Shown: positions 11,340 through 24,093 of the stretch, piece by piece
Layout of the letters: every line of letters begins with the position of its first letter
Numbering within the stretch: position 1 is the stretch's first letter
Source of the DNA: Fasciola hepatica
Lineage: Eukaryota > Platyhelminthes > Trematoda > Plagiorchiida > Fasciolidae
Assembly: GCA_948099385.1 (NCBI GenBank)
Contig: CANUEZ040000207.1
Span: forward strand, 1,488,001 to 1,552,000
Reading direction: 5' to 3'
Length of the DNA stretch: 64,000 nt
Position numbers and translations under genes: made by a program
The notes under the pieces: generated by a model
What the model saw: only the letters and a program-made list of their open reading frames with translations
What the model was told of the DNA's origin: nothing
Database searches by the model: none

Positions 11340-11799
11340 TGAATAAAGCCATGATTCTGAAATTAAACAATGCCAAAGTTAGCGAGCACTCAAAAGACTT
11401 CAGTAATTAGCTGATAACAGAAAATTTTCATGTGACAGAACGGATGTGAGATGACAAGACCAACGGGACACACATTGATATAATACTCCTCTTCGAGAAA
11501 CCAAACTTCCATCCAGTTCGATATCCACGAATTCTTCCAACTGCATGTTGCTTCATTCTTCCCGCTTTCTTACTCACATAATGAGACAAATGGCTGTATT
11601 CATAGTTTATATTAGGCCCAGCAATATTTCGTATAATATTCAAAGCATGCATGTTATAGTTAAACAACAAGGATAGAATGTTGTTATGGAAAAGAAAAGA
11701 AAATTGGCGAACACACTAAATTGTGTACTAAGAACAATGACCAGTGGTTGGTTAGCCTGTATCGCATAATTGAATCATTGCTGCAAACGCTTTCAGTCA

Positions 11800-12055
11800 G
11801 TTGATGTCAAACCAGCATACATAACGATTTTGAATCAAGGTTTCCAAAATTTCGTACGGAACGAACGCACCTTATCTTAGTTGGATCCCTCGGAAGACAT
11901 TCCGCTGAGTCCTTATCCCAGTTTGGAGGTGAAAATATTTTCCGGGGTAAGTGCCCCAGAATTGTTCTGGATTTTGGAATAAAGTAGAAGATCGAAAAGT
12001 GGTCCATTTGCCAATCGTAGGCTCTTGAATTGTGTTTCATTAGGCCCCTGATTAA
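11800..12055 (+). pseudogene. BEL/Pao-like retropepsin C-terminal remnant, arm B
   Basis: A broken plus-strand frame reads AYITILNQGF, then PSEDIPLSPYPSLEVKIFSG. It aligns by eye with the better-preserved protease at 46,976-47,320 (AYITLWILGF ... HIPSNPSPSSEVNILVG). The pattern resembles the end of BEL/Pao (A17/DUF1758-type) proteases. At least one in-frame stop interrupts it. Related copies occur at 17,614-17,864 (mirror) and 29,140-29,330 (minus). Confidence 0.45.
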
Positions 12056-12429
12056 CCAGCGTGTGTGTGTGTCCCAGTTTTCACCAAACTTGAAGAAGTA
12101 GAGGAAAATTCGAAGAAGTGTTATGATTCAACCGCTCTGTCAATGGATCCTTTCAGATGGCATTGTCTATAGTGAGATAGTGAGCTAAAGATAACTTGGA
12201 GAGATCTCGGTGAGTTTGAGGGCGTTCTTTTCATGTACACCTAATGTGAAAAGATGGACTTCTTAACAATAAAAGCGACCGAATTGTTACTCTCAATCGT
12301 GTGACGTCCGTGAGTAACGCATTGCGCTGAGGTGTCCACCTCAAGAGGAATAGTTCACTATCTTGAGTTGATATTTATAGGCGAGTAATGCCTGGGAGTG
12401 CCTGGGAGTTTCGAACAAGATTGCTTACG

Positions 12430-13060
12430 GTGGTAAATCCAAGGTCCCGATGATTTCTGGTTTCGCCATCAAGTTCAATGCCGAATCACTAGACGACCAT
12501 CTGTCGTCAGGTTCATACTCAGTTGCCAAATTGACTGGGCTTCCGATTGCACTGTCTGCTGATAATGAGAGTATATACAGAGTATATACAACGGTCATGA
12601 ATGGTGTATGCGTTGACTGCTTGATAACTTTCGTATTGAACGAAGTGGAGACAGTCGCTTTGATTGACGAGGCATGTGGTTCTGCTGAACCGTGATGGAT
12701 ATAAGTTAACAAAGCAGGTAGGTAAAAATTGGAACGTGTTGCTCTCATGACGTAACCAGAACAAAGTGTGATTTTAAGTTGCGCCAGTTCTGTGATCTGT
12801 CTAAAACGGGGTGCAGAGTTGCAGCCCATTTTAAATCCCCATCAGATGAGCTTAGCTCCTTTTGGGTTACGGTTGATGGCCCAATCTCGAGTAGCTCATT
12901 TGGAAGCCGTAATAATTCCTCGTTTAGGATTGAACACAGCTTTGTTGACCATTGACCTAGCACCGTTTGCCCCAAGAAGAATAAAGACCGTTTTCACTGG
13001 TGTTTTTATATATCTCGAACCCCTTTTTCTCCCTTCCGCGAAACAGTTGGCTGAATAATT
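12430..13060 (+). pseudogene. Retropepsin-like remnant, arm B
   Basis: An open frame (12,450-12,695) ends NGVCVDCLITFVL...ETVALIDEACGS. After a frameshift comes a KLTKQVG-like segment, and further on VAHLEAVIIPRL...NTALL...DLAPFAPRR. The order resembles a retrotransposon protease: a substrate-cleft strand with LID in place of the catalytic D-S/T-G, then a hydrophobic tail with a LLIG-D-like motif. BEL/Pao is the best guess. A diverged relative of the first part lies at 28,130-28,410 on the minus strand. The catalytic triplet is not preserved, so any activity is lost. Confidence 0.3.
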
Positions 13061-16000
13061 GATCTGGGTTCTGGACAGGCACTGGCGTGTTAACTGCTAG
13101 CGCGTCTTGGCTGACGGCCGAAGATGAACCCGTCTATACCCTCACATGTATAACACGTGAATTTCAAGCCAACCGTTGTTGCCCTCGTCTTTTTGCAAAC
13201 TGTCATTCAAGAAAAGTTGGTTGAACAATATATTTATAACTAGTGGAATCTGTAATCGCAACTTCGTTCGGTTGAACTGTTTCGGTAAAGTCAGTTATAA
13301 TTAGGGGGTCGGAATGTCTTTGTTGCAATAACGATGAAAGGATATTGAGATGAAAAATATAATTTAATTCATCGCATTTCAACATGACTGCAATAACGTC
13401 GATCATATATATTGGCTCCTACCGGAATCCGCTACTTTTACATGTAAGACGACTCTGCTAACAAATATGTTTACACGAGCAAATAACTCCATCTGACAGC
13501 GGAACGATTCGATTCTGTTGGTATACTCCTATGTGGAAATTGGTTGATTCACAAAAAAGGGAGCTGATATTAGGTTAAAAGATTTGGGTACTCGGTATGT
13601 ATTTTAAGGTAAGCTTGTATATTTCCCCGCTTTGTTTGAGAATCAAGCGCCTGCAATCTCAGCAGGACTATCAAGCTGTTTCCAGGCAGAACAATAAACT
13701 ATTATTGTTCATTCAGCGGCCTAATTCAAAACTCAAAATTTCAGATGTGGAACCTCCGAGAATTGAAACGAAGTTCAATCCTCAGCGGTTTTGCTTAGCG
13801 AACATTTTTTAGTCAAACATTTTAATTAATTGAAGACAAATTGTGAGGATTTGAATGATTCAAAAATGGATGCGAATAAAGGCCATGATAAAATAGAAAT
13901 GGAGTCATTTGGTAACAGTGTGTACTTGTGTGTGCGAGTGCCGAGGTGACTGATGTGTGAGTAAATCGAGGAGAAGAATTGTTGTTAAATGAAAATCGGG
14001 CCTTCATCCTTCCAAGTCAATCCTCCGAGCATTCACTTGGTAACGGTCAACACGCCAATGCCTGTCACAAATCCACGTCCGTGATTTAGCCAACTCAAAC
14101 GCAGACGACAAGAAAGTGGATCGCCATGACGAGAATGGATTCTAGTCAAGTGAATACTCACCGTACCTCCAGTTGACCAATTATAAGAGAGGTTACCCGA
14201 TGCAAGTTTGAATCTATTGATGGCTTCTTCTTTCTATCTAAACAAAATGTCCTCAGCTAATAAACTGAGGTGTTTTGAAGGTAGAAATGTCCCTTCTCTA
14301 GAGTTAGTGAGACGAACCCAAACAATAGATTATCTAGACTTGTAAAATATCGTACAATAATCGTATTTCGAAGGCATAAACAACCAGGATGGTGCTTAGA
14401 GATTGACCCGACTAAATCAAACGAAGCATTTGTCAAGTAGATACTACTTAGTTTGCAGATACAAACAAGGATGGAACAAAAAAATCACTCATGCAAATCT
14501 GCATTAGGATATGGTCGAAGTTGTACCTGATGAGGACCTACGGTAGGTCAGCTGCTGAAATCTGATAAAAAATTGTAGGGCTTGAGAATGAATGGGACTG
14601 GCAAGATTCGTATTGTACAAGAAAAGAGAATAAAGAAGGCACGTTAGTTGACCGTCTAAGTTTCCTCATCCGGAGTTCGATAAGTAAACACAATCGAACC
14701 CTGTATGTGCTTAAATCACATGTGATATTCATGATTCCCGCCCCCAATACAGGTGGTGTCGATTTTGATGCATCCAAAAATTTACCCAGTCTTATGTTAG
14801 AGCTTCGTAATTAACCGAGAGTGTATCAGGGCATCGGGTAATGGTGCTACTTCACTGAACGTTACCTCTCATTTACACTGATTCTTTTCTACATTCTGAT
14901 TGATTGAATGTGTACGACCTTGGTTGCCAGAGTAAAAGGGTTCTGAGCATCGTACTCTAAATTTGACAATGTATGGAAATATGATTGTATTGACCAACGA
15001 GATCACATGAATTTTATTAGGTCAATTAAAATTGAGTTACTTCCTGATTATTTTGATAGACACAGTTACTTCGGCCAATAATGTTTACTTGGCTGCGCTT
15101 GTATGAAAACTTCAGGAGAAAATCCTTCATTATCCGGAGATTTCACGTTATATGGGCTTTGAAACAGCCCCCTAAGGATGACTGTGAAAGATACCAAAAA
15201 ATGGGTATTCCGGTTCGTATCAATGTGAGCGCTGGCATCAAGGTCTTTTGAGCTCGCTTTGGTAATCACTCATACAATTATCGCAATAGCAAAGAACCAA
15301 TGCACTGAAATTGAATTTTCCTGGGCATTTCCGTAAAGCGGACCCGGAGAGATGTGAAATGACGTATCATATTGAATCTTCCGTGACAAGTCTTTCTCAG
15401 TGTTTTACCGTAAGTAGGAGCATCATTTATCGGATAAATCAGAGAAAAACTAGCACAATTACACATGAGTCGAATATATGGGATGGTTTTATGTGTATTG
15501 CAGTCAAAAACAATACCGAAAACCTGTGTTCATATCCCAGCGCGAGAATATTCTCATTTGTTCTCACTCCCTGTTGGACATAAGTTATCCGTGATTTCCA
15601 ATGCGGCTGGTGTCACGTGATATGAAGACTGAATTGCAGGCCAAAAAAGTGAGATCTCGTTTGTTTTCATTTAAGGATTCAAATAACGAGAATTGTCCTT
15701 TCAGCAAGGGATTTGTTTGTGATTCTTGGCATTAAGTACAAACTGGTAATTAGTGTACCTAATTATCCAAATAAATCCTTCTAATATTAGGCAAATGTGA
15801 AGAACAGCTGTAACCGTTGTACACCTGAACGAAGAATGAGAAAAAAAGTGCAGAAACTTTGCAGTCGAACACTTAAAAGAGGACAATTGGCGTACATCGC
15901 TTTTTAGAACTCCGTGTGACGTAAGAACTACAACAACCCTGGTCAGACCGGCTACCTGGGAATCACCTTGAATACCACTCATGACTGTTATCGGTTTCCG

Positions 16001-16678
16001 TGAAATTCTTCGGCAAATACAAGCACCGACACTGAACTTTAGGATTTGACCCAGTTCTTGTCATTTTTCTTCCTGTAATAGAGAGGCTACATAATCAAAC
16101 GGCCATGATTTCCAAAATGTAATAATAACCACTGCCGGCAGAGCCACGAGTGGACACACGATCACGAGAAATCTAGCCGACCGATTTCATTTTTATTACT
16201 CTCGAGTAATAACCATTTATTTGGTGTGGGTTGCTAAAAATTATTGATTCTTCTGTCACAAGGCAGCTATCAGATATCGCACGAATAATCTTTGATTTTT
16301 ACGAAATCATATGGTCACACACATCTCTCCATTGAGTTGTATCGAAGATTCCTAAATTCCACTGAATTTCACATTTCATCTGAAGTTCTTCCACCGTACT
16401 GAGTGAATTGCACTAGAACTCCCCAGAACTTTTCTAGTCACGTGAAGCTTTCATGTTGTTTGATGTAATTCACTGCCTGAACCAAACTCACGGCTAGTTA
16501 ATTTCTGATCACATTTCCTAATACCCTGTGAATCGATATCTGCAAGTCTTCACTGCTGGGGTTTTCACCGTTCCGTATTTCCTAGCACCAAACGAGAATA
16601 ACCGACATTTTTCACTCTGGGAGAAAATTCCACAATTATATTGATTCGGCCCGTATATGAACATCAGCAAAAACAATC
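12986..16678. other. Spacer of inner inverted repeat; dispersed repeats, no gene
   Basis: This unique-looking 3.7 kb separates arms B and B'. Two blocks recur elsewhere in the same orientation: 13,420-14,060 matches 57,460-58,095, and 16,270-16,450 matches 55,975-56,145. Their order is reversed relative to the distal copies. Other open frames (13,597-13,812, 14,538-14,777, 15,311-15,583 and 15,701-15,982) are short and unrecognised. Confidence 0.6.
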
Positions 16679-16679
16679 T

Positions 16680-17234
16680 TTATTCATCTTGGGGCAAACG
16701 GTGCTAGGTCAATGGTCAACAAAGCTGTGTTCAATCCTAAACGAGGAATTATTACGGCTTCCAAATGAGCTACTCGAGATTGGGCCATCAACCGTAACCC
16801 AAAAGGAGCTAAGCTCATCTGATGGGGATTTAAAATGGGCTGCAACTCTGCACCCCGTTTTAGACAGATCACAGAACTGGCGCAACTTAAAATCACACTT
16901 TGTTCTGGTTACGTCATGAGAGCAACACGTTCCAATTTTTACCTACCTGCTTTGTTAACTTATATCCATCACGGTTCAGCAGAACCACATGCCTCGTCAA
17001 TCAAAGCGACTGTCTCCACTTCGTTCAATACGAAAGTTATCAAGCAGTCAACGCATACACCATTCATGACCGTTGTATATACTCTGTATATACTCTCATT
17101 ATCAGCAGACAGTGCAATCGGAAGCCCAGTCAATTTGGCAACTGAGTATGAACCTGACGACAGATGGTCGTCTAGTGATTCGGCATTGAACTTGATGGCG
17201 AAACCAGAAATCATCGGGACCTTGGATTTACCAC
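16680..17234 (-). pseudogene. Retropepsin-like remnant, arm B' copy
   Basis: Mirror of 12,430-12,985 with the same frames, including ETVALIDEACGS read on the minus strand. The arm boundary cuts it at the side equivalent to the protease C-terminus. Confidence 0.3.
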
Positions 17235-17613
17235 CGTAAGCAATCTTGTTCGAAACTCCCAGGCACTCCCAGGCATTACTCGCCTATAAATATCAACTCA
17301 AGATAGTGAACTATTCCTCTTGAGGTGGACACCTCAGCGCAATGCGTTACTCACGGACGTCACACGATTGAGAGTAACAATTCGGTCGCTTTTATTGTTA
17401 AGAAGTCCATCTTTTCACATTAGGTGTACATGAAAAGAACGCCCTCAAACTCACCGAGATCTCTCCAAGTTATCTTTAGCTCACTATCTCACTATAGACA
17501 ATGCCATCTGAAAGGATCCATTGACAGAGCGGTTGAATCATAACACTTCTTCGAATTTTCCTCTACTTCTTCAAGTTTGGTGAAAACTGGGACACACACA
17601 CACGCTGGTTAAT

Positions 17614-17864
17614 CAGGGGCCTAATGAAACACAATTCAAGAGCCTACGATTGGCAAATGGACCACTTTTCGATCTTCTACTTTATTCCAAAATCCAGAAC
17701 AATTCTGGGGCACTTACCCCGGAAAATATTTTCACCTCCAAACTGGGATAAGGACTCAGCGGAATGTCTTCCGAGGGATCCAACTAAGATAAGGTGCGTT
17801 CGTTCCGTACGAAATTTTGGAAACCTTGATTCAAAATCGTTATGTATGCTGGTTTGACATCAAC
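17614..17864 (-). pseudogene. BEL/Pao-like retropepsin tail, arm B' copy
   Basis: Mirror of 11,800-12,055, with the same broken frame on the minus strand. The 77-codon plus-strand frame at 17,624-17,857 is its antisense shadow. Confidence 0.4.
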
Positions 17865-17993
17865 TGACTGAAAGCGTTTGCAGCAATGATTCAATTATGC
17901 GATACAGGCTAACCAACCACTGGTCATTGTTCTTAGTACACAATTTAGTGTGTTCGCCAATTTTCTTTTCTTTTCCATAACAACATTCTATCC

Positions 17994-18716
17994 TTGTTGT
18001 TTAACTATAACATGCATGCTTTGAATATTATACGAAATATTGCTGGGCCTAATATAAACTATGAATACAGCCATTTGTCTCATTATGTGAGTAAGAAAGC
18101 GGGAAGAATGAAGCAACATGCAGTTGGAAGAATTCGTGGATATCGAACTGGATGGAAGTTTGGTTTCTCGAAGAGGAGTATTATATCAATGTGTGTCCCG
18201 TTGGTCTTGTCATCTCACATCCGTTCTGTCACATGAAAATTTTCTGTTATCAGCTAATTACTGAAGTCTTTTGAGTGCTCGCTAACTTTGGCATTGTTTA
18301 ATTTCAGAATCATGGCTTTATTCAATGATGGAAGATGATTTAATAATGCTTGGTGGACTCACCAACCATAGGCTGGACAAAAACCAGTTAGAAAACCCAA
18401 AGGAAGTACGACATATTTGGTGTCGTTCGTTCTCATGTATATTCACCGACAAGACACAAATTTTACTGTCAAACTACCAAATACGAAACAAACTAGAAGA
18501 TTTTCTTTTGTCTTATCTAATCTGCATGCCGCCCCAGACTTTAATTCGACGGAACTAATCAAATTCCTGAATTCATTCTGTTTGACGCCAAAAGAGCGGA
18601 TTGAAGTCTCATTGTTTACTGTGATTGATGAGCTGAACAGATCCGATTTGACATTCAAAAGTCTAATGTCTCTCCATAACACTGTTTTTTCCCCATCAGA
18701 GATAGTGCTTGTCTAG
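17994..18716 (+). CDS. Unassigned ORFs in arm B'
   Basis: Three short plus-strand frames (17,994-18,236, 18,325-18,558 and 18,417-18,716) mirror those at 10,948-11,670. They flank a possible intron with a TTTAATTTCAG acceptor near 18,299-18,308. They differ from the left copies by a few residues (Asn for Thr and Pro for Gln in the 99-codon frame). Function is not recognised. Confidence 0.2.
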
Positions 18717-20459
18717 ACTGTGTTGTTCATGAATAAGCCGCTTTACTTTCATACCCGTTGGAGCTAGCCAGCCATGGGAAAAATCCGACAACTATCTGGT
18801 CAAAGCACTTCCTAGAATGTCTTGTAGAAGTAATCGCCTCGGACTAATAAAGCACCCAGTCCAAAAGCTGCACGTTGTCTAGCTATACGAGTCCCAATAG
18901 TCATTCACCGGAAGGCCTGGTAGCCTTTTCCAATTTTAATTAATTTCACAACCCTGACGTTGTGATAATTAATAAATGTATGTTACGAAACATGTTGTCA
19001 ACGATCAAGGATTATGACGTGTACAGATCGTTTCAATTCAGAGAAGATGAATGACTTCCGTAGGATGAAAGGAAGAGCATATGATCAGCATGATAAGTTT
19101 GTAATAAAACCTTCCAACCAGTAAATCTGAGAAGAAGCAGTCTATCTCATCGAACCCTAGGTAAGTACTCTACTCGAAGAAATCAGATACGAATGACAGG
19201 TTCCCGGAGAGAAATCATTTGTGTGGACCACAACAAAATCATTCAGCTTACTGAGTGAAGTTCAATGCAACCCAGATACGCAGTCTATTTTATGCCAACC
19301 AATGTTCGATCAGAAGATGGAACAAAAGAGTTTGAATGCCACAGAAAAAAATCTAAAGCAATGAGGTGAAAGGATGCAAAAATGTATACAAATGTAGGAA
19401 AAAACGAATGAATGATTATATCAGTGCACGAGAGATTTCCCGCCTAGAGAAGACGAAAGTTGAATATATGGGAGGAGTGTTTGCAGATTTTGTGTGTGCA
19501 TTTCGGTAAAAGTCTTTTCCTACTAGGTTTGCGGAGACGAGACAAAACAAGTATACTTTTTCATAGTGTATGAGATCAAAAGTCCCATATTGTTCTGCTG
19601 TGAACTATTCGGCGACCTTTAACAGTGTCAGTATCGGGAGCGTCTCAATAAGTTCATGAAAGTTATAAAACACTTCCAGTTGACTACATTTGTTCGAAAA
19701 AATTGACAGTGTCCCCTCATCATTGGGCATGCAGTGATCAAGTGGGAGGAGATAGTGTCAAACAAATTATGGAAGGATTCGGTATATCTGGTTCGCTAAC
19801 GCCGAAGTAAACTCGCATTTTGGGTGAACAGTTTCTGCGTGCAAAATGAGTGGGGGGGGGGGAGGGAGATGGTCTTAGCCGCCTTGTCAACGCAGTGTTG
19901 AATAAGGATAACAGCTTTGGGTTCCGAATTAGTGTAATGAATCGAAATGCTGAACTCAGATCAATCTGATGACGAAAGGTTAGGAAGCATTTTATGGTCG
20001 ATGAGGTTGGACTTCTCGTGGTCGTTCTCCACCTGATAGAGAGGTGACTGATCGATTGCACCGACTACTTCTTTACAGTGTGCTCTTCCGGAATGGGTAC
20101 ACCTCTTGAGGTTCGAATGTATAGTAATACAACTAAAAATGTTTGTAGCATTTAGATTTTGACTTTTTCTCATTTATCTTAGGAAAAGTAGCGCCGCATT
20201 ATTTGCTAAAGAAGAAGACCGTGAACGATGCAGAAATGTGCAATGGATACCTTATAAGTGGTTGCTTAAAAGTATCTGTGTAGATTGAAGTGACATTTAG
20301 TGGTATAGAAGTCAACATGGACTCATTCGCTGTAACCAAACTGATCACGGTGATCAATTCAGTAGTGTCCCTCGTAGAAAGTTTGAGTTGAACAACAACT
20401 TATGTAGTACTTGGTCAGCAGTGTGTCATCCAATAGCACAGCGTTTATCAATTACCTGT

Positions 20460-20863
20460 TTGTTTGACTGACTGTATTTCGAACTCCAACTTTCACGCAC
20501 ACAACGCAGGCCATCCGATCGACATTACAGTCGAGAGCGCCAGACTCATGGACTTAATGGTACAAGGACCTCGTCTCCTCGGAAGTTGTCCGTCACAGCT
20601 GGCTGTCGTGGAAGATGACTTCGTGACAATACTTAATTCGGTAATTCAGATGAACCTGGACAGTCGCTGTGTCGTACGTGGCAATATACACGCCGCCCTA
20701 GGAAAAAGGGCCCGAATTCAAACCCTGGGCGCAGCAGAGGATATGCACCATTGATGAGCACCAATAAGGGTGACACTCGAGTCTGATACTTCCGAGTGCA
20801 GAGTTGATCGGATGACTTGAAGTTTGTGTGTGCATGATGGAGTCCGAAATGCAATCAGTCAAG
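20460..20863. mobile_element. SINE-like tail pair, arm B' copy; empty SINE site
   Basis: Mirror of 8,389-8,792. At about 20,450-20,462 the sequence carries a single copy of the 13-mer (read as AATTACCTGTTTG) that is duplicated around the insertion in arm B. Confidence 0.5.
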
Positions 20864-21660
20864 CAAAGCATCTAGTTCAATTGAAATAATCACCAACGGT
20901 TCACGGATTGCGGCAGTTCTCGTGAGGCTACTTTTCAGGAGCAACCGAAATAAGATTTCGAAATACATCCAGTTTAGCAAAATAGAAAGAACCTAAAGAT
21001 AGTGATATTTATATGGTGATTAGGCTGTGTGAATAGTAAACCCTCAATTCACATGATACGTAGTCATATCTTCTTTTCTATAACCATTGGCTGGATGGAT
21101 CACGTAGATTCCGACGTGCCATAGATAGCCAACAGCAACGGTCTAGCTTTTACCGCTGTTGTTCTATCTTGAGGACTATTCAGTTAACGTTCTTTGCCTT
21201 ATCAAATTTAATGCAACGTTTGATAAGTGGTTTGTGTTTACTTAGTAAAGTCGACATCTGCAATCTGAATAGGGATTTTACCAGGTTATTGTACTCTTCT
21301 CATATGTGGTATACATTGATAAAAATGATATATGCATATTATTGCCAACATGTCCAATATTTTTCTAAATTATTAGAACTGATACTAAGCAGTAGTATTG
21401 GGTGCTTCCTCAAACGACGGGGAACACGAATTAGGTCCAAATACGAGCAAATCACTCAGTTGTTTGCTTGAATGAAATTCATGCCACTCAGATGATAGTA
21501 TTGGGTAATATATTGAAATACCGTTTCCCGTGTAGTCAGCTATCGGAATGGCCCGGTATATTATTGAGATGACCGAATTTTGTCTGGGGAGTGCAAGTGT
21601 GCATCGCGTCCGTGTTGGCCAGAAAATGATCGGTCGGTCCTTATCAGGTTTTAACAACCT

Positions 21661-23340
21661 TTCAGTTACTATTCGGATGCCGTAAATGTTGTATAACTGA
21701 TATTCATCTGTATGGTTGAGCATTTCCGTCTTCAGTTCTCAGCAACACTTACCGCTTCCGACAGCTCTAATTGGAAACGGGCTCTTCCGGTCTTTGTATG
21801 AGGTTTGCGTTCCGCTTATGAACCAAATATTACCACCTCAGCTACGGAATTGGCCTTTGGTCGAAATCTTCGGTTACCCGTGGGTTAATTTAGTGTGGGT
21901 CGCGTGAGTGATGATGGTTGTGCCTCCACAGTTGGCTGCACATATGCGCCGTTTGAGAATGCATTCCCCTCCACCAACGAGAAATTATTGGCATTCGGCT
22001 ATGGCCAGATTTTAGTTAGTCGATAGCTCGACCCAAAAATAATGCGACAGAGATCTCTCATACAAGGCCCTACTGACTTAAATTGCGTGTCTGGTATCAT
22101 CGAATTCCACGTCGAATTCCACTTTGGTAGATTGAAAGGGGCTTCCGTTTTCAAAGTTAGTATGATGAGCTCCTTACTGTCGTCTCCTGTTCGAGGATGT
22201 AACACGAGACTCACGCATATCGTAACAGGGAAGACGGGACGGGTGAGGCATACAAAAGTGGGCATTCGAAGTGTCACCTAACTGCCACTCAAAGACCGAA
22301 CTGAACTGCAGTGTATCATTAATATGTGCCGATAATTTGGTTTATCACCACAGGACAAAGATGAGGACTGCTTGAAATTCGGACACATTTGTTTTTTTAT
22401 AACCGCACTAGAAATCTCGTTTCCCAATGGTAGCCTCGAAGTCAGTGTGTTAGCCCAATGTGATTTCACACTCTGTGGCCCCTTCGCCCATTTGAAACGC
22501 GTGAAGCTGCTAGAGATGCCTGCCTCCATTTACTGGTCATGCAATTGGTCGTTCCTCGATCGACAGGTTCGGTCGTGTGAAAGTTATTGTGTTCCTTTGC
22601 TCCAGTCACGACAAGGTAGTGTTCACGTGCGTACTTTGAGATGCACGATGTAGCGTGATGCGCAGACTAAGGTCTCACGATGTGGTCACCTATGAAAAAT
22701 GGGTAATGTTGAGTGATGCACCGGTATTCAGACAAATCGGGAGGAAATCTTAAACAGCCAATTGTGTGGCATTTCCGAATAGTTTTGATATAGTTCGAGA
22801 TGAAGTAGGAGGTGTTGTAGTAGGTTTTTGTGAAAATGTGTGTCTGTTTTTGAGGTTCGGTTGAAAAATTACGCAGAGGGATATGGCTTGTCCCATTGAG
22901 ATGCCCATCGACTGCTCAGTGGATGAAAACGTGCCGAAACTACTGTATCTCGTGAGCATCTTCAGAATACTCCGTCAGAGTTTGTTCAAATTTTCTCACT
23001 GTATATGGGAATATTTTGAGCTTTTTTCCCCTAATTGCAAAGGTGTGCACCATGAGGTACCGTGAGAACTGATTTACATTTTGTTCATGTGGGCTGAAAA
23101 TTGAAGATCATTTATTCAGTGTCCGGTGATGAGATTGAGGTCATTGGTTTGGTTTTGTCTTGATGAATTATTTCACTCTGTCTATTGTACAACTTTGCAT
23201 TTTGGATCATTCTCTCCGGAGAGACGACTATATAGACGCGGATGGATGACGGGTCGGTTCTCGATCAGATTGCCATGGATTATGACGTTGTGTGCTAGAA
23301 GTACACGATAACGTACAGATTAAAACACACAAAGACAGAA
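21661..23340. other. Between arm B' and VAL gene, no gene recognised
   Basis: Open frames at 21,999-22,277 (minus) and 22,372-22,653 (plus) reach 92-93 codons, but none has a recognisable motif or consistent splice sites. There is no partner repeat in the window except from about 23,340 onward. Confidence 0.45.
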
Positions 23341-23358
23341 CGGAATCCACAATCAGTG

Positions 23359-23600
23359 ATGCACACACAAAATCTGCATACACTCCTCCCACATATTCAA
23401 ATTTCGTCCCACTCAGGCTTGAAATCTCTTGTGCACTGACACACTCATTCATTCATATTTTCATACATTTCTTCACATTTTAGCACCTGTTCACGTCATC
23501 ACTTCAATTTCTATTCTGCAGAATGCGTGCCCATCATACTTTTTTCCATTCTGTTTGTTCTCAGTTGAGTGCTTCGTTTCATCCTAATTTTCTCATCCTG
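23359..23600 (+). repeat. Dispersed repeat upstream of VAL exon 1
   Basis: Matches 10,160-10,400 in arm B, and inverted 19,264-19,504 in arm B'. It sits directly upstream of the block shared by the two VAL loci. Confidence 0.6.
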
Positions 23601-23871
23601 TTCACAAAATGAACACAACAGCAACAACATCATTTGAAAACAAAGATATTTCACAAATTGGTTACAACGTAAATTTAGGTGTCCCTCACACGAAAGGGGA
23701 ATGTACTACAAAGAAGCTATGCACATTGATCAATGACCCATATGTAATTACTACTTCCATACACGCACACACTAACACACACACACAGAAATACCGAGCG
23801 AGAATGTGATGGAAAGATATAAGTATGAAAAGAACGGTGCTGATCTTCTGAATTGGATCTGATCTGTGTAG
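23600..23871 (+). promoter_or_regulatory. VAL 5' flank conserved between paralogues
   Basis: This block matches 40,985-41,280 upstream of the second VAL locus (shared AACAACA-rich start, TTCACAAATTGG/TTCACTAACTGG, then a CA-rich run and the GAACGGTGCTGA segment). It probably contains the promoter and 5' UTR, but no core promoter element can be assigned with confidence. An ATG at 23,609 opens a 66-codon frame that is not shared with the paralogue. Confidence 0.4.
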
Positions 23872-24093
23872 TGCGATAACAATGCGACGAAAATTTGGCT
23901 ACAAGGGATCTTCGCAGTTTGTTCTTCCATATTACTCGTCGAACTGAACCTCGTCATTGGAGAAGGCTCTAGATGGCCGCTCGAAGGCGATACTTTGAAC
24001 ACACTGATGATAAAGTGGCACAATAAAGCCAGACGAAGGATTTCAGAATGTCTTGTACCTGGACAGCCGGCATCCGAGAAGCTTGCAGAATTG
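23872..24093 (+). CDS. VAL exon 1 (signal region and CAP start), start codon frame-shifted
   Basis: The frame opens after a TAG at 23,869-23,871. It encodes a hydrophobic signal-like stretch (FAVCSSILLVELNLV), then IGEG and W-H-N-x-A-R-R (His codon at 24,019). It ends at a GT donor (24,094, GTATGT) in phase 0. The expected start ATG at 23,882 is out of frame: compared with the paralogue at 41,307 there are two extra bases between the ATG and the conserved IWLQG. The minus-strand frame at 23,772-24,023 is a shadow. Confidence 0.8.

Larger units (their letters stand above)
7592..12985 (+). repeat. Inner inverted repeat, left arm (B)
   Basis: The arm mirrors 16,679-21,660. Paired positions sum to 29,252 from 7,592 to 8,802 and to 29,664-29,665 beyond 9,203. 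The 413-base step is a SINE-like insertion present only in this arm. The one-base step is a poly-C run near 9,803 (10 versus 11 residues). Identity is very high, with a patch of more frequent differences at about 9,490-9,710. Beyond 12,985 a further 40-50 bases show weak, decayed mirror similarity. Confidence 0.95.
16679..21660 (-). repeat. Inner inverted repeat, right arm (B')
   Basis: Reverse complement of arm B, 4,982 bases long, lacking the 413-base SINE-like insertion. It ends at 21,660, where AGGTTGTTAAAACC (read on the minus strand) stops matching the left side. It carries mirror copies of every arm B feature: retropepsin-like remnants (16,680-17,234 and 17,614-17,864, minus), unassigned ORFs (17,994-18,716, plus), the VAL-upstream repeat (19,264-19,504) and the SINE tail pair (20,460-20,863). 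Confidence 0.95.

Noticed and set aside
23772..24023. Minus-strand 83-codon ORF
   Set aside because: Shadow of VAL exon 1 on the opposite strand.
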